Assembly (NCBI GenBank): GCA_964057225.1
Contig: OZ059899.1
Location: 19,786,501-19,850,500, forward strand
Length of the DNA stretch: 64,000 bases
Source of the DNA: Auanema rhodensis
Taxonomy: Eukaryota; Nematoda; Chromadorea; Rhabditida; Rhabditidae
Direction: 5' to 3'
Below the pieces are notes generated by a model. It searched no databases, was not told where the DNA came from, and worked only from the letters and a program-made list of their open reading frames with translations. The position numbers and the translations under genes were made by a program. Of the stretch, positions 1-9,477 are shown piece after piece (within the stretch, counting starts at the first letter, position 1; each line of letters begins with the position of its first letter).

Positions 1-49
1 TTTTTAAGCTAGCGCAAATCTGATAACACAGATCGACGCAGCTTAAAAA
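1..49. repeat. 49-bp imperfect inverted repeat, possible cruciform or protein-binding dyad
   Basis: The outer arms TTTTTAAGCT (1-10) and AGCTTAAAAA (40-49) are perfect reverse complements. Inside them GCG (12-14) pairs with CGC (37-39), and ATCTG (18-22) pairs with CAGAT (29-33), leaving a 6-nt loop ATAACA. The same dyad is present in nearly every monomer. Recurrent variants hit it: CTAACT instead of CTAGCG removes the GCG block (for example monomers 8, 17, 20, 42, 63), and TTGAAAA instead of TTAAAAA weakens the outer arm. It is directly visible as symmetry; a cruciform or a dimeric-protein site is inference. Confidence 0.85.
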
Positions 50-133
50 TCCGCATCGAATGCACTATACTACATTGAGAAACGCTTAATACAAAAATTA
101 GTTATGATCGTTTGAAAAATGATGCATTAGTGT

Positions 134-161
134 ATGTTGAGTTTCCATGTACACTCAACAT
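134..161. repeat. Inverted repeat with 9-10 bp arms, once per monomer
   Basis: ATGTTGAGT (134-142) is the reverse complement of ACTCAACAT (153-161), with a 10-nt spacer. In monomers that read ACATAGCT rather than ACATTGCT just downstream, the arms extend to a perfect 10 bp. A minority of monomers (79, 96, 105) carry GAGATT and lose the innermost pair. It could act as a stem in a transcript or as a binding dyad; no function is demonstrated. Confidence 0.8.
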
Positions 162-168
162 TGCTTCC

Positions 169-247
169 AAAAACATTTTGACAAAAATTTTTCCGAAAAA
201 TTTCAAAATAATTTCGCAAAAAGTAGAAGTTTTTAGATTCCTTCTTT
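169..247. other. Phased A/T tracts, predicted intrinsically curved segment
   Basis: Runs of four to six A or T, some as A-T junction tracts, are centred at about 177, 187.5, 199, 209.5, 220, 232 and 245. The steps are about 10.5-12.5 bp, close to one helical turn. Tracts spaced this way are known to bend DNA and are common in satellites. The same spacing recurs in all monomers because length is constant. The curvature itself is a prediction and was not computed. Confidence 0.65.
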
Positions 248-311
248 CAAGGCAAAGACGATGGACAATGTTATTCAACGAAAAAATTAATTCTGCAGGG
301 TGAAAATCGAG

Positions 312-333
312 GATATAAGTGTGAACTTATATC
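312..333. repeat. Perfect 9-bp hairpin with GTGA loop, once per monomer
   Basis: GATATAAGT (312-320) and ACTTATATC (325-333) are exact reverse complements separated only by GTGA. If transcribed from the plus strand, the loop would be GUGA, which fits the stable GNRA tetraloop class. Stem changes are few: GGATTCAAG in monomers 63 and 70, GGAAATAAG after monomers 100 and 109, GTGAGCTTA in monomer 54, and TTATATTAG in monomers 5 and 14. Whether the array is transcribed is unknown. Confidence 0.85.
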
Positions 334-342
334 AGTTGATAT
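329..342. repeat. Short dyad overlapping the GTGA hairpin
   Basis: ATATCA (329-334) and TGATAT (337-342) are reverse complements with a 2-nt spacer, and GATATC (338-343, EcoRV) lies at the right end. The left arm shares bases with the right arm of the 312-333 hairpin, so the two structures would be mutually exclusive. The site is altered in a few subtypes: TTGATCTC in monomers 50 and 53, GTTTATATC in 59, 66 and 73, and GTTCATATC in 160, 175 and 181. Confidence 0.6.
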
Positions 343-913
343 CTCGGTGCATGTTTAAGCTAGCGCAAATCTGATAACACAGATCGACGCAGCTTAAAAA
401 TCCGCATCAAATGCACTATACTACATTGAGAAACGCTTAATACAAAAATTAGTTATGATCGTTTGAAAAAAGATGCATTAGTGTATGTTGAGTTTCCATG
501 TACACTCAACATTGCTTCCAAAAACATTTTGACAAAAATTTTTCCGAAAAATTTCAAAATAATTTCGCAAAAAGTAGATGTTTTTAGATTCCTTCTTTCA
601 AGGCAAAGACGATGGACAATGTTATTCAACGAAAAAATTAATTCTGCAGGGTGAAAATCGAGGATATAAGTGTGAACTTATATCAGTTGATATCTCGGTG
701 CATGTTTAAGCTAGCGCAAATCTGATAACACAGATCGACGCAGCTTAAAAATCCGCATCGAATGCACTATACTACATTGAGAAACGCTTAATACAAAAAT
801 TAGTTATGATCGTTTGAAAAAAGATGCATTAGTGTATGTTGAGTTTCCATGTACACTCAACATTGCTTCCAAAAACATTTTGACAAAAATTTTTCCGAAA
901 AATTTCGAAAAAA

Positions 914-923
914 TTTCGCGAAA
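914..923. other. Subtype-specific palindrome TTTCGCGAAA (NruI core)
   Basis: Monomers of the 'R' subtype (encoding SRK in the open frame) carry TCGCGA here, making a perfect 10-bp palindrome. Most other monomers read TTTCGCAAAA and lack it. This is the first instance, in monomer 3; others include monomers 4, 24, 27, 36-39, 60-62, 84, 89, 121, 137, 150, 160, 166 and 181. The difference is one G/A transition within a CpG. Confidence 0.8.
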
Positions 924-3159
924 AGTAGATGTTTTTAGATTCCTTTTTTCAAGGCAAAGACGATGGACAATGTTATTCAACGAAAAAATTAATTCTCCAG
1001 GGTGAAAATCGAGGATATAAGTGTGAACTTATATCAGTTGATATCTCGGTGCATTTTTAAGCTAGCGCAAATCTGATAACACAGATCGACGCAGCCTAAA
1101 AATCCGCATCGAATGCACTATACTACATTGAGAAACGCTTAATACAAAAATTAGTTATGATCGTTTGAAAAATGATGCATTAGTGTATGTTGAGTTTCCA
1201 TGTACACTCAACATAGCTTCCAAAAACATTTTGACAAAAATTTTTCCGAAAAATTTCGAAAAAATTTCGCGAAAAGTAGATGTTTTTAGATTCCTTTTTT
1301 CAAGGCAAAGACGATGGACAATGTTATTCAACGAAAAAATTAATTCTCCAGGGTGAAAATCGAGGATATAAGTGTGAACTTATATCAGTTGATATCTCGG
1401 TGCAATTTTAAGCTAGCGCAAATCTGATAATACAGATCGACGCAGCTTAAAAATCCGCATCGAATGCACTATACTGCATTGAGAAACGCTTAATACAAAA
1501 GTTAGTTATGATCGTTTGAAAAATGATGCATTAGTGTATGTTGAGTTTCCATGTACACTCAACATTGCTTCCAAAAACATTTTGACAAAAATTTTTCCGA
1601 AAAATTTCGAAATAAATTCGCAAAAAGTAGATGTTTTTAGATTCCTTTTTTCAAGGCAAAGACGATGGACAATGTTATTCAACGAAAAAATTAATTCTGC
1701 AGGGTGAAAATCGAGGATATAAGTGTGAACTTATATTAGTTGATATCTCGGTGCATTTTTAAGCTAGCGCAAATCTGATAACACAGATCGACGCAGCTTA
1801 AAAATCCGCATCGAATGCACTATACTGCATTGAGAAACGCTTAATACAAAAGTTAGTTATGATCGTTTGAAAAATGATGCATTAGTGTATGTTGAGTTTC
1901 CATGTACACTCAACATTGCTTCCAAAAACATTTTGACAAAAATTTTTCCGAAAAATTTTAAAATAATTTCGCAAAGAGTAGGTGTTTTTAGATTCCTTTT
2001 TTCAAGGCAAAGACGATGGACAATGTTATTCAACGAAAAAATTAATTCTGCAGGGTGAAAATCGAGGATATAAGTGTGAACTTATATCAGTTGATATCTC
2101 GGTGCATTTTTAAGCTAGCGCAAATCTGATAACACAGATCGATGCCGCTTAAAAATCCGCATCGAATGCACTATACTACATTGAAAAACGCTTGATACAA
2201 AAATTAGTTATGATCGTTTGAAAAAAGATGCATTAGTGTATGTTGAGTTTCCATGTACACTCAACATTGCTTCCAAAAACATTTTTACAAAAATTTTTCC
2301 GAAAAATTTCGAAATAATTTCGCAAAAAGTAGATGTTTTTAGATTTCTTTTTTCAAGGCAAAGACGATGGACATTGTTATTCAACGAAAAAATTGATTCT
2401 GCAGGGTGAAAATCGAGGATATAAGTGTGAACTTATATCAGTTGATATCTCGGTGCATTTTTAAGCTAACTCAAATCTGATAACACAGATCGACGCAGCT
2501 TAAAAATCCGCATCGAATGCACTATACTGCATTGAGAAACGCTTAATACAAAAGTTAGTTATGATCGTTTGAAAAATGATGCATTAGTGTATGTTGAGTT
2601 TCCATGTACACTCAACATTGCTTCCAAAAACATTTTGACAAAAATTTTTCCGAAAAATTTTAAAATAATTTCGCAAAGAGTAGGTGTTTTTAGATTCCTT
2701 TTTTCAAGGCAAAGACGATGGACAAAGTTATTCAACGAAAAAATTAATTCTGCAGGGTGAAAATCGAGGATATAAGTGTGAACTTATATCAGTTGATATC
2801 TCGGTGCATTTTCAAGCTAGCGCAAATCTGATAACACAGATCGACGCAGCTTAAAAATCCGCATCGAATGCACTATACTACATTGAGAAACGCTTAATAC
2901 AAAAGTTAGTTATGATCGTTTGAAAAATGATGCATTAGTGTATGTTGAGTTTCCATGTACACTCAACATTGCTTCCAAAAACATTTTGACAAAAATTTTT
3001 CCGAAAAATTTTAAAATAATTTCGCAAAGAGTGGGTGTTTTTAGATTCCTTTTTTCAAGGCAAAGACGATGGACAATGTTATTCAACGAAAAAATTAATT
3101 CTGCAGGGTGAAAATCGAGGATATAAGTGTGAACTTATATCAGTTGATATCTCGGTGCA

Positions 3160-6100
3160 TTTTTAAGCTAGCGCAAATCTGATAACACAGATCGACGCAG
3201 CTTAACAATCCGCATCGAATGCACTATACTACATTGAGAAACGCTTAGTACAAAAATTAGTTATGATCGTTTGAAAAATGATGCATTAGTGTATGTTGAG
3301 TTTCCATGTACACTCAACATTGCTTCCAAAAACATTTTGACAAAAATTTTTCCGAAAAATTTCAAAATAATTTCGCAAAAAGTAGAAGTTTTTAGATTCC
3401 TTCTTTCAAGGCAAAGACGATGGACAATGTTATTCAACGAAAAAATTAATTCTGCAGGGTGAAAATCGAGGATATAAGTGTGAACTTATATCAGTTGATA
3501 TCTCGGTGCATGTTTAAGCTAGCGCAAATCTGATAACACAGATCGACGCAGCTTAAAAATCCGCATCAAATGCACTATACTACATTGAGAAACGCTTAAT
3601 ACAAAAATTAGTTATGATCGTTTGAAAAAAGATGCATTAGTGTATGTTGAGTTTCCATGTACACTCAACATTGCTTCCAAAAACATTTTGACAAAAATTT
3701 TTCCGAAAAATTTCAAAATAATTTCGCAAAAAGTAGATGTTTTTAGATTCCTTCTTTCAAGGCAAAGACGATGGACAATGTTATTCAACGAAAAAATTAA
3801 TTCTGCAGGGTGAAAATCGAGGATATAAGTGTGAACTTATATCAGTTGATATCTCGGTGCATGTTTAAGCTAGCGCAAATCTGATAACACAGATCGACGC
3901 AGCTTAAAAATCCGCATCGAATGCACTATACTACATTGAGAAACGCTTAATACAAAAATTAGTTATGATCGTTTGAAAAAAGATGCATTAGTGTATGTTG
4001 AGTTTCCATGTACACTCAACATTGCTTCCAAAAACATTTTGACAAAAATTTTTCCGAAAAATTTCGAAAAAATTTCGCGAAAAGTAGATGTTTTTAGATT
4101 CCTTTTTTCAAGGCAAAGACGATGGACAATGTTATTCAACGAAAAAATTAATTCTCCAGGGTGAAAATCGAGGATATAAGTGTGAACTTATATCAGTTGA
4201 TATCTCGGTGCATTTTTAAGCTAGCGCAAATCTGATAACACAGATCGACGCAGCCTAAAAATCCGCATCGAATGCACTATACTACATTGAGAAACGCTTA
4301 ATACAAAAATTAGTTATGATCGTTTGAAAAATGATGCATTAGTGTATGTTGAGTTTCCATGTACACTCAACATAGCTTCCAAAAACATTTTGACAAAAAT
4401 TTTTCCGAAAAATTTCGAAAAAATTTCGCGAAAAGTAGATGTTTTTAGATTCCTTTTTTCAAGGCAAAGACGATGGACAATGTTATTCAACGAAAAAATT
4501 AATTCTCCAGGGTGAAAATCGAGGATATAAGTGTGAACTTATATCAGTTGATATCTCGGTGCAATTTTAAGCTAGCGCAAATCTGATAATACAGATCGAC
4601 GCAGCTTAAAAATCCGCATCGAATGCACTATACTGCATTGAGAAACGCTTAATACAAAAGTTAGTTATGATCGTTTGAAAAATGATGCATTAGTGTATGT
4701 TGAGTTTCCATGTACACTCAACATTGCTTCCAAAAACATTTTGACAAAAATTTTTCCGAAAAATTTCGAAATAAATTCGCAAAAAGTAGATGTTTTTAGA
4801 TTCCTTTTTTCAAGGCAAAGACGATGGACAATGTTATTCAACGAAAAAATTAATTCTGCAGGGTGAAAATCGAGGATATAAGTGTGAACTTATATTAGTT
4901 GATATCTCGGTGCATTTTTAAGCTAGCGCAAATCTGATAACACAGATCGACGCAGCTTAAAAATCCGCATCGAATGCACTATACTGCATTGAGAAACGCT
5001 TAATACAAAAGTTAGTTATGATCGTTTGAAAAATGATGCATTAGTGTATGTTGAGTTTCCATGTACACTCAACATTGCTTCCAAAAACATTTTGACAAAA
5101 ATTTTTCCGAAAAATTTTAAAATAATTTCGCAAAGAGTAGGTGTTTTTAGATTCCTTTTTTCAAGGCAAAGACGATGGACAATGTTATTCAACGAAAAAA
5201 TTAATTCTGCAGGGTGAAAATCGAGGATATAAGTGTGAACTTATATCAGTTGATATCTCGGTGCATTTTTAAGCTAGCGCAAATCTGATAACACAGATCG
5301 ATGCCGCTTAAAAATCCGCATCGAATGCACTATACTACATTGAAAAACGCTTGATACAAAAATTAGTTATGATCGTTTGAAAAAAGATGCATTAGTGTAT
5401 GTTGAGTTTCCATGTACACTCAACATTGCTTCCAAAAACATTTTTACAAAAATTTTTCCGAAAAATTTCGAAATAATTTCGCAAAAAGTAGATGTTTTTA
5501 GATTTCTTTTTTCAAGGCAAAGACGATGGACATTGTTATTCAACGAAAAAATTGATTCTGCAGGGTGAAAATCGAGGATATAAGTGTGAACTTATATCAG
5601 TTGATATCTCGGTGCATTTTTAAGCTAACTCAAATCTGATAACACAGATCGACGCAGCTTAAAAATCCGCATCGAATGCACTATACTGCATTGAGAAACG
5701 CTTAATACAAAAGTTAGTTATGATCGTTTGAAAAATGATGCATTAGTGTATGTTGAGTTTCCATGTACACTCAACATTGCTTCCAAAAACATTTTGACAA
5801 AAATTTTTCCGAAAAATTTTAAAATAATTTCGCAAAGAGTAGGTGTTTTTAGATTCCTTTTTTCAAGGCAAAGACGATGGACAAAGTTATTCAACGAAAA
5901 AATTAATTCTGCAGGGTGAAAATCGAGGATATAAGTGTGAACTTATATCAGTTGATATCTCGGTGCATTTTTAAGCTAGCGCAAATCTGATAACACAGAT
6001 CGACGCAGCTTAAAAATCCGCATCGAATGCACTATACTACATTGAGAAACGCTTAATACAAAAGTTAGTTATGATCGTTTGAAAAATGATGCATTAGTGT

Positions 6101-6318
6101 ATGTTGAGTTTCCATGTACACTCAACATTGCTTCCAAAAACATTTTGACAAAAATTTTTCCGAAAAATTTTAAAATAATTTCGCAAAGAGTGGGTGTTTT
6201 TAGATTCCTTTTTTCAAGGCAAAGACGATGGACAATGTTATTCAACGAAAAAATTAATTCTGCAGGGTGAAAATCGAGGATATAAGTGTGAACTTATATC
6301 AGTTGATATCTCGGTGCA
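3160..6318 (+). repeat. 9-mer HOR, copy B (monomers 10-18)
   Basis: This is the second copy of the 3159-bp unit, with all nine subtype signatures in the same order as 1-3159. The start of monomer 10 (AACAATCC, then TTAGTAC) differs from monomer 1 but matches the start of monomer 19 at 6319. The duplication register therefore continues slightly past the ninth monomer before the body of monomer 19 switches to another subtype. Confidence 0.95.
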
Positions 6319-9300
6319 TTTTTAAGCTAGCGCAAATCTGATAACACAGATCGACGCAGCTTAACAATCCGCATCGAATGCACTATACTACATTGAGAAA
6401 CGCTTAGTACAAAAATTAGTTATGATCGTTTGAAAAAAGATGCATTAGTGTATGTTGAGTTTCCATGTACACTCAACATTGCTTCCAAAAACATTTTTAC
6501 AAAAATTTTTCCGAAAAATTTCGAAATAATTTCGCAAAAAGTAGATGTTTTTAGATTCCTTTTTTCAAGGCAAAGACGATGGACGTTGTTATTCAACGAA
6601 AAAATTGATTCTGCAGGGTGAAAATCGAGGATATAAGTGTGAACTTATATCAGTTGATATCTCGGTGCATTTTTAAGCTAACTCAAATCTGATAACACAG
6701 ATCGACGCAGCTTAAAAATCCGCATCGAATGCACTATACTACATTGAGAAACGCTTAATACAAAAATTAGTTATGATCGTTTGAAAAAAGATGCATTAGT
6801 GTATGTTGAGTTTCCATGTACACTCAACATTGCTTCCAAAAACATTTTTACAAAAATTTTTCCGAAAAATTTCGAAATAATTTCGCAAAAAGTAGATGTT
6901 TTTAGATTCCTTCTTTCAAGGCGAAGACGATGGACAATATTATTCAACGAAAAAATTAATTCTTCAGGGTGAAAATCGAGGATATAAGTGTGAACTTATA
7001 TCAGTTGATATCTCGGTGCATTTTTAAGCTAGCGCAAATCTGATAACACAGATCGACGCAGCTTAAAAATCCGATTCGAATGCACTATACTACATTGAGA
7101 AACGCTTAATACAAAAATTAGTTATGATCGTTTGAAAAAAGATGCATTAGTGTATGTTGAGTTTCCATGTACACTCAACATTGCTTCCAAAAACATTTTT
7201 ACAAAAATTTTTCCGAAAAATTTCGAAATAATTTCGCAAAAAGTAGATGTTTTTAGATTCCTTTTTTCAAGGCAAAGACGATGGACGTTGTTATTCAACG
7301 AAAAAATTAATTCTGCAGGGTGAAAATCGAGGATATAAGTGTGAACTTATATCAGTTGATATCTCGGTGCATTTTTAAGCTAGCGCAAATCTGATAACAC
7401 AGATCGACGCAGCTTAAAAATCCGCATCGAATGCACTATACTACATTGAGAAACGCTTAGTACAAAAATTAGTTATGATCGTTTGAAAAAAGATGCATTA
7501 GTGTATGTTGAGTTTCCATGTACACTCAACATTGCTTCCAAAAACATTTTTACAAAAATTTTTCCGAAAAATTTCGAAATAATTTCGCAAAAAGTAGATG
7601 TTTTTAGATTCCTTTTTTCAAGGCAAAGACGATGGACGTTGTTATTCAACGAAAAAATTGATTCTGCAGGGTGAAAATCGAGGATATAAGTGTGAACTTA
7701 TATCAGTTGATATCTCGGTGCATTTTTAAGCTAACTCAAATCTGATAACACAGATGGACGCAGCTTAAAAATCCGCATCGAATGCACTATACTACATTGA
7801 GAAACGCTTAATACAAAAATTAGTTATGATCGTTTGAAAAAAGATGCATTAGTGTATGTTGAGTTTCCATGTACACTCAACATTGCTTCCAAAAACATTT
7901 TTACAAAAATTTTTCCGAAAAATTTCGAAATAATTTCGCAAAAAGTAGATGTTTTTAGATTCCTTCTTTCAAGGCGAAGACGATGGACAATATTATTCAA
8001 CGAAAAAATTAATTCTTCAGGGTGAAAATCGAGGATATAAGTGTGAACTTATATCAGTTGATATCTCGGTGCATTTTTAAGCTAGCGCAAATCTGATAAC
8101 ACAGATCGACGCAGCTGAAAAATCCGCATCGAATGCACTATACTACATTGAGAAACGCTTAATACAAAAATTAGTTATGATCGTTTGAAAAATGATGCAT
8201 TAGTGTATGTTGAGTTTCCATGTACACTCAACATTGCTTCCAAAAACATTTTGACAAAAATTTTTCCGAAAAATTTCGAAAAAATTTCGCGAAAAGTAGA
8301 TGTTTTTAGATTCCTTTTTCCAAGGCAAAGACGATGGACAATGTTATTCAACAAAAAAATTATTTCTGCAGGGTGAAAATCGAGGATATAAGTGTGAACT
8401 TATATCAGTTGATATCTCGGTGCATTTTTAAGCTAGCGCAAATCTGATAACACAGATCGACGCAGCTTAAAAATCCGCATCGAATGCACTATACTACATT
8501 GAGAAACGCTTAATACAAAAATTAGTTATGATCGTTTGAAAAAAGATGCATTAGTGTATGTTGAGTTTCCATGTACACTCAACATTGCTTCCAAAAACAT
8601 TTTTACAAAAATTTTTCCGAAAAATTTCGAAATAATTTCGCAAAAAGTAGATGTTTTTAGATTCCTTTTTTCAAGGCAAAGACGATGGACATTGTTATTC
8701 AACGAAAAAATTGATTCTGCAGGGTGAAAATCGAGGATATAAGTGTGAACTTATATCAGTTGATATCTCGGTGCATTTTTAAGCTAACTCAAATCTGATA
8801 ACACAGATCGACGCAGCTTAAAAATCCGCATCGAATGCACTATACTACATTGAGAAACGCTTAATACAAAAATTAGTTATGATCGTTTGAAAAAAGATGC
8901 ATTAGTGTATGTTGAGTTTCCATGTACACTCAACATTGCTTCCAAAAACATTTTTACAAAAATTTTTCCGAAAAATTTCGAAATAATTTCGCAAAAAGTA
9001 GATGTTTTTAGATTCCTTCTTTCAAGGCAAAGACGATGGACAATGTTATTCAACGAAAAAATTATTTCTGCAGGGTGAAAATCGAGGATATAAGTGTGAA
9101 CTTATATCAGTTGATATCTCGGTGCATTTTTAAGCTAGCGCAAATCTGATAACACAGATCGACGCAGCTTAAAAATCCGCATCGAATGCACTATACTACA
9201 TTGAGAAACGCTTAATACAAAAATTAGTTATGATCGTTTGAAAAATGATGCATTAGTGTATGTTGAGTTTCCATGTACACTCAACATTGCTTCCAAAAAC

Positions 9301-9477
9301 ATTTTGACAAAAATTTTTCCGAAAAATTTCGAAAAAATTTCGCGAAAAGTAGATGTTTTTAGATTCCTTTTTCCAAGGCAAAGACGATGGACAATGTTAT
9401 TCAACGAAAAAATTATTTCTGCAGGGTGAAAATCGAGGATATAAGTGTGAACTTATATCAGTTGATATCTCGGTGCA
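6319..9477 (+). repeat. Trimeric HOR domain, three 1053-bp units (monomers 19-27)
   Basis: Units are 19-21, 22-24 and 25-27. The first monomer of each has ATTGATTCTG, and the second has CTAACT near its start with a CTTCTTTC body. The third varies: monomer 21 is of the ACATTTTTAC type, while 24 and 27 are of the TTTTTCCAAGG type. Monomers 19 and 22 share TTAGTAC and GACGTTG, and 20 and 23 share GGCGAAGACG and TTCTTCAGGG. The third unit is more diverged. Monomer 24 also has AACAAAAA for AACGAAAA. Confidence 0.8.

Larger units (their letters stand above)
1..351 (+). repeat. Reference monomer (monomer 1)
   Basis: This unit is used to give positions inside the repeat. It begins with the left arm of a 49-bp dyad (1-49), then an A/T-rich linker with TACATTGAGAAACG around 71-84, an ATGCAT at about 122-127, an inverted repeat at 134-161, the phased A/T-tract region at 169-247, a more mixed stretch around 248-275, CTGCAG at about 294-299, the GTGA-loop hairpin at 312-333, and GATATC at 338-343. 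Monomer 1 carries the rare AGAAG variant near 227, seen also in monomers 10 and 156. The phase is arbitrary, because a tandem repeat has no natural start. Confidence 0.95.
1..3159 (+). repeat. 9-mer HOR, copy A (monomers 1-9)
   Basis: Nine distinct monomer subtypes occur in a fixed order that repeats exactly at 3160. Diagnostic variants include AGAAG in monomer 1, CATCAAATG in 2, CTCCAGGG in 3 and 4, AATAAATTC in 5, GAGTAGGTG in 6, GATGCCGC with ACATTTTTAC in 7, CTAACT in 8 and GAGTGGGTG in 9. By eye copies A and B differ at three sites only: 47/3206, 89/3248 and 2813/5972. Confidence 0.95.

Noticed and set aside
1-49. Intrinsic bacterial-type terminators formed by stem plus T or A run
   Set aside because: The dyad with flanking T and A runs superficially resembles one, but its stem is AT-rich and interrupted, it occurs in every satellite monomer, and there are no genes to terminate.
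266-283. CENP-B box on the minus strand
   Set aside because: The minus strand at 282-274 reads TTCGTTGAA, matching the TTCG....A half of the known box, but the CGGG half is absent (ACAT instead). The match is incomplete and probably chance.
79-303. Plus-strand open frames of 63 residues (68 in monomers 36 and 38), one per monomer, starting at TTG
   Set aside because: The only possible start is TTG, with no upstream ATG in frame and the first ATG near the end. Differences between copies are mainly amino-acid changing, and the frames recur only because the DNA is a tandem repeat. No recognisable domain is present.
1-351. Hammerhead ribozyme, known from some animal satellites
   Set aside because: I looked on both strands for CTGATGA followed by a stem and GAAA. 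The nearest is CTGATAA at 20-26 on the plus strand and CTGATAT on the minus strand, neither with the required core. A covariance-model search would be decisive.
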